Part shown: piece after piece, positions 25,628-34,474 of the stretch
Layout: each line of letters begins with the position of its first letter
Position numbering within the stretch: position 1 is the stretch's first letter
NCBI GenBank assembly: GCA_900542315.1
Contig: UQMV01000009.1
Coordinates: 1-64,000, forward strand
Direction: 5' to 3'
Origin: an uncultured Collinsella sp.
Lineage (GTDB): Bacteria; Actinomycetota; Coriobacteriia; Coriobacteriales; Coriobacteriaceae
Length of the DNA stretch: 64,000 nucleotides
Notes under the pieces: model-generated
What the model saw: the letters and a program-made list of their open reading frames with translations, nothing else
Told to the model about the DNA's origin: nothing
Databases searched by the model: none
Made by a program: the position numbers and the translations under genes

Positions 25628-28054
25628 TTACGCGTGCCAGATCTCGTCGCGGTACTCGCGAATGGTGCGGTCGGACGAGAACCAGCCGCTGGATGCGGTG
25701 TTGAGCAGCGCCTTGCGGTTCCAGGTCTGCTGGTCGCCGTAGCTGTTCGTGAGCGCCTCCCAAGCATCCACGTAGCTGCGGAAATCGGCCATGACCAGGT
25801 CGGGGTCGTTGTTGTTCATGAGCTCGTTGTAGATGCTCTCGAAGTTGCCCGAAAGCCCGGCGAAGGTGTTGTCCTTGAGCTCGTCCATCACGCGGCCCAG
25901 GCGCTCGCGGTCGTTGTTGAGCGTATCCCACGCAAAGTAGCTGTTGGATGCCCAGAGCTGCTCGACCTCGGGAGCGGTCAGGCCAAAGATGGCCTCGTTC
26001 TCGCGGCCGGCCAGGTCGGCGATCTCGATGTTGGCGCCGTCGAGGGTGCCCAGCGTAATGGCGCCGTTCATCATGAGCTTCATGTTGGACGTGCCCGAGG
26101 CCTCCTTGCCGGCCGTTGAGATCTGCTCCGAGATCTCGGCGGCGGGGTAGATGAGCTGGGCGTTGCTCACGCGGAAGTTGGGGATAAAGCAGACCTTCAT
26201 GACCTCGTTGACGCGCGGGTCGTTGTTGATGACATCGGCCACCGAGTTGATCAAGCGGATGGTCTCCTTGGCGAAGGTGTAGCTCGAGGCGGCCTTGCCG
26301 CTAAAGATGAAGGTCGTCGGCGTCACGTGGAAGTTGGGATCGGCGATGCGACGGTTGTAGATGTCCATCACCTTCATGATGTTCATGAGCTGGCGCTTGT
26401 AGGCATGGAAGCGCTTCACCTGAACATCGAAGACGGTGTTGGGGTCGATAACCAGACCGGTCTCGGCCTTAACGTAGGCGGCCAGGCGCTCCTTGTTAGC
26501 GCGCTTGGAGGCACCAACGGCCTTCAGGAACTCGGTGTCGTCCTTAAACTCCTTGAGCTTCTCCAGCTCAAAGGCGTCCTTCAGCCAGCCATCGCCAATG
26601 GCCTCGGTCACGAGCTTGGCATAGGTGGGGTTGGCCTCGGCAAAGAAGCGACGGTGCGAGATGCCGTTGGTCTTGTTGTTGAACTTCTCGGGCGTGATGG
26701 CGTAGAAGTCCTTGAGCACGATGTTCTTGATGATGTCGGAGTGAATCTTGGCCACGCCGTTCACGCTGTGGCTGCAGATCACGGACAGGTTGGCCATGCG
26801 AATCTCGCCGTCCCACAGGATGGCGGTCTGGCGCAGGCGCTCCTGCCAGCCCTCCTGCGTGGTGTCGAACGACTCGTGCCAGCGGCGGCTGATCTCGTCG
26901 ATGATCTGGTACACGCGGGGGAGGAGCTTGGAGAACGTGCCGATGGGCCACTTCTCCAGAGCCTCGGGCAGGATCGTGTGGTTGGTGTAGCTCACGACCT
27001 GCGTCACGATGTTCCAAGCGTCGTCCCACTCGAGCTTCTTCTCGTCGATCAGGATGCGCATGAGCTCGGGGCCGCACATGGCGGGGTGGGTATCGTTGGT
27101 GTGGATGGCCACAAACTGCGGCAGCAGCTCCCAGTTCTCGCCGTGCTCCTTCTCAAAGGTGTCGAGCAGGCTGTAGATGCCGGCCGATACAAACAGGTAC
27201 TCCTGCTTCAGGCGCAGCAGACGGCCGTGCTCGCCGGCGTCATTGGGGTAGAGGATGGCGCTGATGGCCTCGGCCTCGGCGCGCTCGGCATCGGCCAGGG
27301 CGTAGTCGCCGCGGTTGAAGGCCTCCAGATCGAAGTGCTCCTCGACCGGCTCGGCGGCCCAAACGCGCAGCTTGTTGACGGTCTCGCCGGCATAGCCCAC
27401 GACGGGGATGTCATAAGGAACGGCCAGGATGTCCTGCGTGTCCACCGTGCGGTAGAACGTGCGGCCGTTCTCCTCAAAGCCCTCGACGTGGCCACCAAAC
27501 TTGATGGTCACGGCCTTGTCCTGACGACGGACCTCCCAGGGATAGCCGTGGGTGAGCCACTCGTCGGTTGCCTCCACCTGGCTACCATTGACGATCTCCT
27601 GCTTAAACAGGCCATAGCGGTAGCGCATGCCGTTGCCGTAGCCGGCAATGCCCTCGGCTGCCATGGAATCCAAGAAGCATGCGGCAAGACGGCCCAAGCC
27701 ACCGTTGCCCAGCGCCGGATCAGGCTCCTGGTTCTCGATGACGGACAGGTCAAAACCCATATCGTCGAGCGCCTCGGCGACCATGTCGCGCACGCCAAAG
27801 TTAAGCAGGTAGTTGTCGAGCAGGCGGCCGATCAAAAACTCGATCGAGAAGTAGTACACGCGCTTTTTGCCCTCGGCGGCCGCACGGGCGTCACTCTTGG
27901 TGGCAACGGTGTGGGCCTTCTCGGCCACGAGCTTGGCCAGTGCGTTAAAGCGGTCGAGGTCGCTGGCGGCCTCGATGCTCTTGCCGCTAATGCTCATGAC
28001 GGCATCGCGATAGAGCTCGGTAAACTCCTGCTTGTTGTCGAAGATCTTATTCAT
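25628..28054 (-). CDS. glgP: Glycogen/starch (alpha-glucan) phosphorylase
   Basis: An 808-residue GT35 enzyme releasing glucose-1-P from glycogen chain ends. The N-terminal region has KRVYYFSIEFLIGRLLDNYLLN and LGNGGLGRLAACFLDS. The C-terminal PLP site is EASGTSNMKLMMNGA, with the Schiff-base Lys near residue 660. The length is normal. The ATG at 28054 follows GGGGGAAAGGAACGT. It lies between glgB and glgC, so breakdown and synthesis genes are in one transcription unit. Confidence 0.97.
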   Translation of the reverse strand: MNKIFDNKQEFTELYRDAVMSISGKSIEAASDLDRFNALAKLVAEKAHTVATKSDARAAAEGKKRVYYFSIEFLIGRLLDNYLLNFGVRDMVAEALDDMGFDLSVIENQEPDPALGNGGLGRLAACFLDSMAAEGIAGYGNGMRYRYGLFKQEIVNGSQVEATDEWLTHGYPWEVRRQDKAVTIKFGGHVEGFEENGRTFYRTVDTQDILAVPYDIPVVGYAGETVNKLRVWAAEPVEEHFDLEAFNRGDYALADAERAEAEAISAILYPNDAGEHGRLLRLKQEYLFVSAGIYSLLDTFEKEHGENWELLPQFVAIHTNDTHPAMCGPELMRILIDEKKLEWDDAWNIVTQVVSYTNHTILPEALEKWPIGTFSKLLPRVYQIIDEISRRWHESFDTTQEGWQERLRQTAILWDGEIRMANLSVICSHSVNGVAKIHSDIIKNIVLKDFYAITPEKFNNKTNGISHRRFFAEANPTYAKLVTEAIGDGWLKDAFELEKLKEFKDDTEFLKAVGASKRANKERLAAYVKAETGLVIDPNTVFDVQVKRFHAYKRQLMNIMKVMDIYNRRIADPNFHVTPTTFIFSGKAASSYTFAKETIRLINSVADVINNDPRVNEVMKVCFIPNFRVSNAQLIYPAAEISEQISTAGKEASGTSNMKLMMNGAITLGTLDGANIEIADLAGRENEAIFGLTAPEVEQLWASNSYFAWDTLNNDRERLGRVMDELKDNTFAGLSGNFESIYNELMNNNDPDLVMADFRSYVDAWEALTNSYGDQQTWNRKALLNTASSGWFSSDRTIREYRDEIWHA

Positions 28055-28148
28055 ACGTTCCTTTCCCCCGGGGATGTTTCTCCCGGAACGGTTATGACTT
28101 GTATCCTACGCCCCGGCGGGGCGGGTAATTACAGTGGTAACGGCTTTG

Positions 28149-30407
28149 TTACGCTTTCTTGGCATGGGCCTTAACAGCAGCTGTCTTAGCCTTGGGGGCA
28201 GCCATTTTGGTGGCCGCCTTCTTAGCCGTGGTGGATTTGGTCGAAGCCTTGGCGGCAGACTTGGCAGCCTTCGCCTTAGCCGGAGCCTTCTTGGCGACCG
28301 CGGGCTTGGGCTTTACCGAGGACGTCCGCTTACGCGTCGCCTTTTTGGGCTCCTCGACCACGGGCGGCTTATAGCTACTGGGACCGCGGCGCTTGAGCAC
28401 CACACCTGCCAAACCGGGCACCTTAATCTCGATGGAGTCCATCTGCCCGTTCCAGGGGTAGGGCTCGCTCGAGCAGGTGTAAGGCTCTTCGCCGGCGTAT
28501 CCGCTGCCGCCAAACTCGGGACGGTCGGAATCGAAGATGACCTCCCAGTCGCCCTCGCGCGGCACACCTACGCGGTATTTCTCGTAGCTCGCAGGGTCAA
28601 AGTTGATCAGGATCACCAGGTCGTCATCGACGTCCTCGCCCTGGCGCACAAAGCTCACGATGGACTGCTTGGAGTTGTCCGCGTCAATCCAGGTAAAGCC
28701 GTCGTCGGTGTAACCGCGCTCATACAGGGCGGGCTCGGCGGTGTACAGGTGGTTGAGCGCCTTGATAAACGCCTGATGATGACGGTGGGTCTCATACTCC
28801 TCGGTCAGGAACCACTGGATGGACTCGTAGTAGCGCCACTCAATGAACTGACCGATCTCGTTGCCCATAAAGTTGAGCTTGGCACCGGGGTGCGTCATCT
28901 GGTAGAAGGCCAGCGTACGCAGGCCGGCAAACTGGCGCCACCAGTCGCCCGGCATGCGGCCGATCAGCGAACACTTGCCGTGCACGACCTCGTCATGGCT
29001 CAGCGGGCAGATAAAGTTCTCCGTAAAGGCGTACATGATGGAGAACGTGAGCAGCCCGTGGTTGCCGGGGCGCCATGGGAAATCGGTCTGCATGTAGTGC
29101 AGGGTGTCGTTCATCCAGCCCATGTCCCACTTGTAGTGGAAGCCCAGACCGCCGTCCTGCGGCGGATAGGTGACGAGCGGCCACGCGGTGGACTCCTCGG
29201 CCATCATCATCACGTCGGGGAAGTGAGCCTCCACGGCGCAGTTGACCTGGCGAATGAACGCGCTGGCGTCCAGGTCCTCCTCGGTACCGTACTTGTTGAA
29301 CTTCTTTTGGCCGGGATCGTCGATGCCAAAGTTAAGGTAGAGCATGCTGGACACGCCGTCCATGCGAATGCCGTCCACGTGGAAGTTCTCGAGCCAGTAC
29401 AGCACGTTGGACACCAGGAACGAGCGGACCTCGCCACGGGCAAAGTCAAACTTGTGCGTGCCCCAGTTGGGGTGAATCTCGTGCTCAAACAGCATATGGC
29501 CGTTAAAGGTGGCAAGGCCGTGGGAGTCGGCGCAAAAACCGCCGGGCACCCAGTCCATGATCACGCCGATGCCCGCCTCGTGGCACGCATCGATAAAGTG
29601 CATGAGCTGCTGCGGGTTGCCGTAGCGCGACGTGGCGGCATAGTAGCCGGTCGTCTGGTAGCCCCAGGAGCCATCGAAGGGATGCTCCATGAGCGGCATG
29701 ACCTCGATATGCGTATAGCCCATGTCGCGCACGTAGTCCACGAGCTCCACCGACAGGTCGTCGTAGGTGTAGAACTCGCCGCGCTGCGCGGGGAAAGGGT
29801 CCATGGGGCCGGGGTAGTTGCCGTACTCGTCCGGCTCGCCCTGCGGCGCGTCACCGTGGCGCTTCCACGAGCCAATATGCACCTCGTAGATGTTCAGCGG
29901 CTGCGACATATGATTGTGGCCGGCGCGGCGCTTGAGCCATGCGGCATCGTTCCACTTATAGCCATCGAGGGTCCACAGCACGCTCGCAGTACCCGGAGGG
30001 CACTCGGCTTTAAAGGCATACGGATCGGCCTTGTAGAGCTTCTCGCCCCCGTTGGTCTCGATGAGATATTTATAGAGCTGGCCCTGCTCGGCGCCAGGAA
30101 TAAAGCCTTCCCAAATGGCGCTCGTATGCACGGGCACCAGCGGGTTGGCTTGTTCATCCCAATTGTTGAATTCACCGATAACGTGGACGCTCTTAACGTC
30201 GGGCGCCCAAACGCAAAAACGCCAGCCGCGCGTGCGCTGCTGCGTGTCGGGATGCGCGCCCATCTTTTCCCAGCTGCGCTCCCACGTACCGATGCCAAAT
30301 AGATAGACATCGTCCTTGGTGAGCTCCGGTGCGTGCGGGGCGGCTTTACGGGTAGCAGGCTTTTTGGTTGCTGGCTTTAGCTTTGTATCGCTCACGTTTG
30401 ATCCCAT
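28149..30407 (-). CDS. glgB: 1,4-alpha-glucan branching enzyme with cationic N- and C-terminal tails
   Basis: A 752-residue GH13 enzyme adding alpha-1,6 branches to glycogen. It has an N-terminal CBM48-type region, DWVPGGFCADSHGL, GIRMDGVSSMLYLNFG with the nucleophile Asp (near 347), MMAEEST with the acid/base Glu (near 403) and PLSHDEVVHGK. After the C-terminal beta domain (ending near 675) an 80-residue Lys/Ala/Thr tail begins KKATRKRTSS and runs to KAHAKKA; the extreme N-terminus has KPATKKPATRKAA. The start is uncertain: ATG 30407, ATG 30410 and GTG 30395 are all possible and none has a good ribosome site. It is first in the glg group. Confidence 0.94.
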   Translation of the reverse strand: MGSNVSDTKLKPATKKPATRKAAPHAPELTKDDVYLFGIGTWERSWEKMGAHPDTQQRTRGWRFCVWAPDVKSVHVIGEFNNWDEQANPLVPVHTSAIWEGFIPGAEQGQLYKYLIETNGGEKLYKADPYAFKAECPPGTASVLWTLDGYKWNDAAWLKRRAGHNHMSQPLNIYEVHIGSWKRHGDAPQGEPDEYGNYPGPMDPFPAQRGEFYTYDDLSVELVDYVRDMGYTHIEVMPLMEHPFDGSWGYQTTGYYAATSRYGNPQQLMHFIDACHEAGIGVIMDWVPGGFCADSHGLATFNGHMLFEHEIHPNWGTHKFDFARGEVRSFLVSNVLYWLENFHVDGIRMDGVSSMLYLNFGIDDPGQKKFNKYGTEEDLDASAFIRQVNCAVEAHFPDVMMMAEESTAWPLVTYPPQDGGLGFHYKWDMGWMNDTLHYMQTDFPWRPGNHGLLTFSIMYAFTENFICPLSHDEVVHGKCSLIGRMPGDWWRQFAGLRTLAFYQMTHPGAKLNFMGNEIGQFIEWRYYESIQWFLTEEYETHRHHQAFIKALNHLYTAEPALYERGYTDDGFTWIDADNSKQSIVSFVRQGEDVDDDLVILINFDPASYEKYRVGVPREGDWEVIFDSDRPEFGGSGYAGEEPYTCSSEPYPWNGQMDSIEIKVPGLAGVVLKRRGPSSYKPPVVEEPKKATRKRTSSVKPKPAVAKKAPAKAKAAKSAAKASTKSTTAKKAATKMAAPKAKTAAVKAHAKKA

Positions 30408-30631
30408 CATGACGCGGCAGCGTGTTGCCTTGGTGACTAGATGCGAAAGGTCCAAGGCTGCACGAATCGAAGGGACGGCGAAGTTTCTGTGATTCGTTCC
30501 ACCTCGCGTGCTCGGTGGAACTTTCGGCAAAAACTACGATAACACCTGTACGTTAGTTTTATGAACGAAAGCGGAATTGCGGGGGCGTTTAATCGGTAAG
30601 CGACATGTTTATACCACTGGCAGAATTGCCG

Positions 30632-30718
30632 TGGTAAAACTCTTGACAGTTTTACCAATTTGGGTTTCAAAATTGATTGTTTGACGTTGGGTAAAACGTT
30701 TTTAGCAGAATGTTTACC
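30632..30718. promoter_or_regulatory. Palindromic operator-like sites in the glgB / HAD divergent promoter region
   Basis: TGGTAAAACT and AGTTTTACCA (30632-30641, 30648-30657) form a perfect 10+10 palindrome with a 6-bp spacer containing most of a TTGACA box (30643-30648, plus strand). A second pair, GGTAAAACG at 30690 and GTTTACC at 30712-30718, lies 33 bp further on. On the minus strand a TATAAA box lies about 20 bp downstream of the palindrome, towards glgB. A regulator bound here could control both directions. The rest of 30408-30741 shows nothing else. Confidence 0.55.
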
Positions 30719-30741
30719 ATTTGATATCGAAAGGTTCGATT

Positions 30742-31431
30742 ATGTCCCATACCGCCGCTCCCCAGGTTGCTTTTATTTTCGATTGCGATGGCACGCTGGT
30801 AAATAGCACCCCTGTTTGGGGCTATGCGCAGCCCGAGTTATTGCGCCGTCACGGGATTGATGTGACCGTGGATGACTTTGCCCAATTTGAGCACCTGTCG
30901 CTGGAGGACGAGTGCCAGGCCTACCACGACACGTGGGGCATTGGCGCGAATGGCGAGGAACTGTATCGCGAGCTGGGCGAGATTTTGATTGATGGGTACT
31001 CCAAGGTGCCGCCGCGCGAGGGGCTCCTTGCGTTTTTGAAGCAGGCGAAGGCGGCGGGCATTGCCATGTGTGTGGCTACGTCTACGCCGGCCGAGCTGGT
31101 GCAGTCCGCGCTCGCTGGTGCCGGGCTCGATGCTTACATGGAGTTCGTTACCACGACGGGTGAGGCGGGACGCTCCAAGCAGTTCCCCGATGTGTACGAG
31201 CTGGCGCTGCGCCGCCTGGAGGAGCGCCACGGTCATAAGTTTGATCGCGCGTGGGTGTATGAGGATGCCATCTTTGGCCTTAAGAGCTCTGGGACCGCCG
31301 GCTTTAAGCGTGTGGGGATTTATGACCCGCACGGCCGTATGAAGCGCGACGACGTACGCGCCAACTGCGATATCTTTATCGACAGCTATGAGGAACTTGA
31401 GCTGGATCGCGTGTTGGCGTTTGAGGGATAG
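30742..31431 (+). CDS. HAD-superfamily hydrolase (subfamily IA phosphatase / phosphoglucomutase-like)
   Basis: A 229-residue HAD protein. Motif I is FDCDGTLVNS, motif II is in VATSTPAELV, the motif III Lys is in RSKQFPDVY and motif IV is VYEDAIFGLKSS. The helical cap after motif I is of the beta-phosphoglucomutase/phosphoglycolate phosphatase type, but the substrate is not decided by sequence. The ATG at 30742 follows CGAAAGGTTCGATT; an upstream in-frame ATG is less likely. It is divergent from glgB across the GGTAAAAC sites, which suggests a sugar-phosphate role. The next gene follows after 9 bp. Confidence 0.85.
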   Translation: MSHTAAPQVAFIFDCDGTLVNSTPVWGYAQPELLRRHGIDVTVDDFAQFEHLSLEDECQAYHDTWGIGANGEELYRELGEILIDGYSKVPPREGLLAFLKQAKAAGIAMCVATSTPAELVQSALAGAGLDAYMEFVTTTGEAGRSKQFPDVYELALRRLEERHGHKFDRAWVYEDAIFGLKSSGTAGFKRVGIYDPHGRMKRDDVRANCDIFIDSYEELELDRVLAFEG

Positions 31432-31440
31432 GCGAGGGCT

Positions 31441-32121
31441 GTGGCTTGCAAGGCATTAGTGGTCTGCGGCTCGCCCGTGGTGGCAAGCGCGGATCTGTTG
31501 CGTAGACTAGCGGGGGAGTGCGACCGCGTTGTCGCCGTGGACCGTGGGCTGGATGCCCTGCTGAACGCCGGGCTGGGGTGCGACGTATATGTTGGTGACG
31601 CCGACACGGTGAGCGACGGGGGTCGCGCGTTGGTCGATGCCGCCACCGACTTTGAAGTTGAGCGCCACGATCCGTACAAGGACTATACCGATCTGGCGCT
31701 CGCGCTCGATACCGTCCGCCGTCGCTGGCCGAGTGCCGAAGTGGTTGCGACCTGCGCCACTGGCGGCCGCCCCGACATGGCCCTGTCCGTCCTGGGCCTA
31801 CTTGCAGGCTACGCCGACGCCCCCGTCTGGATCTGCGAAGACGAGACTACGGCTCGCGTCCTCCACGCAGGCGAATCCTGGACCATTAAGAATGCAACCG
31901 GCAAAACCTTCTCCATAATCGCAATCACCCCAAACACGGAAGTCAGCGAACACGGCCTAGAGTGGGAACTAGACCACAGCCCCCTAGGCTTGTTAGCCGA
32001 CACCGGCATCAGCAACGTAGTTAGATCCACCGCCAAAATTACCGTTCATACAGGGGTCGCAATAGCGTATTTGCTGCATCAGGGTTTTATCGGGACGGTG
32101 GATAAAAATAATCGCTCGTAG
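31441..32121 (+). CDS. Thiamine pyrophosphokinase
   Basis: A 226-residue protein matching the ThiN/TPK family, which pyrophosphorylates thiamine with ATP to give TPP. Seen are YVGDADTVSDGG (family GDxDS region), PYKDYTDLALAL (family K-D-x-T-D), CATGGRPDMALSVLGLL and GISNVV near the end. It starts with GTG at 31441 after GGCGAGGGCT. It probably shares a transcript with the HAD gene. From about 31870 on, codons shift towards A- and T-ending forms, leading into the AT-richer region before the tRNA. Confidence 0.85.
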   Translation: MACKALVVCGSPVVASADLLRRLAGECDRVVAVDRGLDALLNAGLGCDVYVGDADTVSDGGRALVDAATDFEVERHDPYKDYTDLALALDTVRRRWPSAEVVATCATGGRPDMALSVLGLLAGYADAPVWICEDETTARVLHAGESWTIKNATGKTFSIIAITPNTEVSEHGLEWELDHSPLGLLADTGISNVVRSTAKITVHTGVAIAYLLHQGFIGTVDKNNRS

Positions 32122-32185
32122 AGAGATTATTTTTGCCCCGTTCCAGGAAAACCCGTAAGGAGGATGGCCAATTCAAAATTCCCCC

Positions 32186-32214
32186 TTGCATCAAGCAAAA
32201 CATTCCCCTATAGT
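32186..32214 (+). promoter_or_regulatory. Promoter of tRNA-Ala
   Basis: TTGCAT, then 17 bp, then TATAGT (5 of 6 to consensus), ending 13 bp before the tRNA. Confidence 0.5.
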
Positions 32215-32227
32215 AACTCCCTGTCAC

Positions 32228-32303
32228 GGGGGCGTAGCTCAGCTGGGAGAGCGCTTGACTGGCAGTCAAGAGGTCAGGGGTTCGATCCCCCTCGTCTCCA
32301 CCA
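32228..32303 (+). tRNA. tRNA-Ala (anticodon GGC)
   Basis: A 76-nt cloverleaf with CCA encoded. The acceptor is GGGGGCG with CGTCTCC (two G-U pairs), the D stem GCTC/GAGC, the anticodon stem CTTGA/TCAAG with loop CTGGCAG (anticodon GGC), and a T loop TTCGATC. It is followed by its own terminator and marks the left border of the polysaccharide locus. Confidence 0.96.
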
Positions 32304-32316
32304 TCGTGAATACAAT

Positions 32317-32345
32317 GGCCTTCGGGATTCCGAAGGCCTTTTTTC
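32317..32345 (+). terminator. Terminator of tRNA-Ala
   Basis: A 9-bp stem GGCCTTCGG/CCGAAGGCC with a 4-base loop is followed by six Ts, 13 bp after the tRNA. Confidence 0.92.
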
Positions 32346-32635
32346 ATGCCAAAACACTACGCGCCACAAGGCTCTCCCACACCAACAAAAAGTAGCACAA
32401 TTTATTTCCCATCCCTGTACATAGTTTGTTAGACAAACGCGATTATCAGTGCACCTCGCCGTTCCACTTAGGCTTCAAGAACGCCCCTAATCGCCGCCAA
32501 CACCCCAATAACCTGCGCCAACGTGAACAACATCCCAAAACAACCCCCTTGAGCACGCTAAATGAACGAAATGTTGTTATCCGCTACCCAAATAAGTTTC
32601 ACTAACAGCTTGTGCTAGGATACCTTACGTTACAT

Positions 32636-32760
32636 GAGTTCAACTGTGCTCACGGCTCCAGCAAGCCACTAAGTACAGGGTCGATCAGCAACCGGCCGTA
32701 ACGGCGGTGCCAGAAACACCACGAGCTCCAATAAAGAAGTCATGCGACTTTATTCATTTG
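32636..32760 (+). promoter_or_regulatory. Candidate structured leader RNA upstream of the NusG-like gene
   Basis: Within the 775-bp gene-free stretch before the antiterminator gene, several small hairpins occur: GGCT/AGCC, GCCG-TAA-CGGC, GGTG/CACC, and a closing pair CATGAGTTC with GAAGTCATG (one mismatch). The core order CAGCAACC, hairpin, GGTGCCA recalls SAM-clan riboswitches, but I cannot confirm any known class. The rest of 32346-32635 shows no feature. Confidence 0.3.
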
Positions 32761-32870
32761 CATTGATGTAATCAAAAGATGCGAATGAACAAATGTTGTA
32801 TGTCAACACGTTGCAGTCCTTCAGCTGTTTGCGTGCGGTCCAGTTTTGTACCCGCTTGACTGGCTCGCAC

Positions 32871-32927
32871 GCAGAAACTGAGGCTGTGGGCAAACTTGCG
32901 ATACACGCCCACAGCCTCAGTTTCTGC
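32871..32927. repeat. Perfect 21-bp inverted repeat in the leader of the polysaccharide locus
   Basis: Arms at 32871-32891 (GCAGAAACTGAGGCTGTGGG plus C) and 32907-32927 are exact complements around a 15-base loop. There is no U-tract after it. It lies about 150 bp before the NusG-like gene and could be an RNA hairpin acted on by that protein, or another of the intergenic palindromes. Confidence 0.85.
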
Positions 32928-33079
32928 ACTTCTACATACCGTTCACGGTGGGGCAGAGCCACGTGCTTGTCTGACTGGGCTCAGGGTTTGAATATGGAGC
33001 GCCTTCGCGCACAAGCGCCCTGGCGAAGCCATACCCAAACCCCGTGAGCCACACGTAAGACAGCAAGGGGGTGGTGCTC

Positions 33080-33625
33080 GTGTGGTATGTGATCCAGGTC
33101 ATTAACGGTCGCGAAGACGTAATGCGCGAGCGCATCGAGCGCATGGTGCCGGCGAGCGCCATGCAGGAGCTCTTTTATCCCCAATATCAAACCGAAATCA
33201 AGGTACACGGCGACTGGGTTAACACAACCAAGCCGTTGTTCCCTGGTTATCTCATCTGCGATACGGCAGATCCCCGTACGGTGCAACAGTACCTGCTGCG
33301 CATGGACGACTTTGCCCGGGTGCTTTCCCAGGACGGTCAGTTTGTGCCGCTGGCAAAAGAAGAGACCCAGCTCATTGGCAGTTTTACCAATAGGGGAGAC
33401 CGCGTAGTGCCCATGAGCGAGGCCCTAAAAGTTGGCGACCAGGTCGTAGTAACGGCTGGTCCGCTGCTGGGCCACGAAGGCCTCATCAAAACCATTAACA
33501 GACGCAAGAGCACTGCTTATTTGGAGCTCGACCTTTGCGGTCGACGCGTAACTACGCGCGTTGGCCTTGCCGTGCTTTCAAACGAGCAGCGCGTCATGCG
33601 CAATCTCAGGACAAAGATCGCCTAG
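33080..33625 (+). CDS. NusG-like specialised antiterminator (LoaP/RfaH/UpxY class)
   Basis: A 181-residue NusG paralogue. The NGN domain begins MWYVIQVINGREDVM and contains LFPGYLICDT; the C-terminal KOW domain has VGDQVVVTAGPLLGHEGLIKTINR. I take GTG at 33080, since AAGGGGG lies 8 bases upstream and the family begins at WYV; GTGs at 33071 and 33074 are less likely. As first gene of a 20-kb polysaccharide operon with a long leader, it probably lets RNA polymerase read through terminators in that operon, as LoaP and RfaH do. Sequence alone cannot tell it from a UpxY-type regulator. Confidence 0.88.
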   Translation: MWYVIQVINGREDVMRERIERMVPASAMQELFYPQYQTEIKVHGDWVNTTKPLFPGYLICDTADPRTVQQYLLRMDDFARVLSQDGQFVPLAKEETQLIGSFTNRGDRVVPMSEALKVGDQVVVTAGPLLGHEGLIKTINRRKSTAYLELDLCGRRVTTRVGLAVLSNEQRVMRNLRTKIA

Positions 33626-33679
33626 CTGCAAGCTTGCAAGCGGGCGACCGAAGGCAGAATAGTATCGGGGGAGGGGCTC

Positions 33680-34474
33680 TTGGAGCCAACGATAATGCCA
33701 GTGGCGCAGGGCGCGCGAGAGACGCGCACCGCAGCCACGGCGAATTCCATCCCTGCCGCAGCGGGTGCTGCGGGGGATTACCTTACAAACGAAGAAGCGT
33801 ACCGGATGCTGCGCGGTGCCAACTCCGGCGTGAAGCCCGAGCTCGGGCGCAGGCTCTACCGCGTTGTTAAGCGTACGGTGGACATTGCCGCCGCCGGCGG
33901 AGCCCTGGTGCTGCTCTTTGTCCCCGGGGTAATTCTGAGCGCGGTCATTTGCATAAAGAGCCCGGGCGCCAGCCCCCTATACTCGCAGTGGCGCGTGGGC
34001 CGCGTGCGCAAAGACGGCACGTTCTACCTGTTTAAGATCTACAAGTTCCGCAGCATGGTGCCCAACGCGGACCAAATGCTCAAGGACCTGCAGGCCCAAA
34101 ACGAGGCCACCGGCCCCATGTTTAAGATGATGCACGACCCGCGAATTATCCCCGGCGTGGGCAACTTCATTCGCAAGCACAGCATCGACGAGCTGCCCCA
34201 GCTCATCAACGTGTTCTTGGGACAAATGAACCTCATTGGCCCGCGCCCCGGCCTGCCGCGCGAGGTTGCCCTGTACAGCGAGCGCGACATGAAGCGCCTG
34301 GCGGTAAAGCCCGGCTGCAGCGGCCCCTGGCAGGTAACGGGCCGCAGCTATTTGGGGTTTAACGAGATGGTCACTCTCGACCTGGATTACATCGAGCGCC
34401 GCAGCTTGGGGCAGGACCTGCGGTTGATTATCGGTACGCTGAAGACCATGCTTTCTGGGGAAGGTGCTGCTTAA
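33680..34474 (+). CDS. Initiating sugar transferase (polyprenyl-phosphate sugar-1-phosphate transferase)
   Basis: A 264-residue monotopic phosphoglycosyl transferase of the WcaJ/WbaP C-terminal type. About 55 residues of variable N-terminus precede one re-entrant hydrophobic segment (KRTVDIAAAGGALVLLFVPGVILSAVI). Then come the catalytic block SPGASPLYSQWRVGR, KIYKFRSMVPNA, HSIDELPQLINVFLGQMNLIGPRP and PGCSGPWQVTGRS. It transfers a hexose-1-P to undecaprenyl phosphate to start the repeat unit. The start appears to be TTG at 33680 after GGGGGAGGGGCTC; ATG at 33695 is an alternative. It abuts the next gene (TAATG). Confidence 0.93.
   Translation: MEPTIMPVAQGARETRTAATANSIPAAAGAAGDYLTNEEAYRMLRGANSGVKPELGRRLYRVVKRTVDIAAAGGALVLLFVPGVILSAVICIKSPGASPLYSQWRVGRVRKDGTFYLFKIYKFRSMVPNADQMLKDLQAQNEATGPMFKMMHDPRIIPGVGNFIRKHSIDELPQLINVFLGQMNLIGPRPGLPREVALYSERDMKRLAVKPGCSGPWQVTGRSYLGFNEMVTLDLDYIERRSLGQDLRLIIGTLKTMLSGEGAA

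Noticed and set aside
28134..30302. Long plus-strand frames opposite glgB and glgP (also 26327-28174, 17389-19362, 4106-5485)
   Set aside because: All lie opposite well-supported enzymes and have repetitive Leu/Val/His/Arg-rich translations with no start signals.
32700..32712. A JUMPstart/ops element (GGCGGTAG) ahead of the polysaccharide locus
   Set aside because: Only GGCGGTGC is present, inside a hairpin; the RfaH ops consensus is not met.
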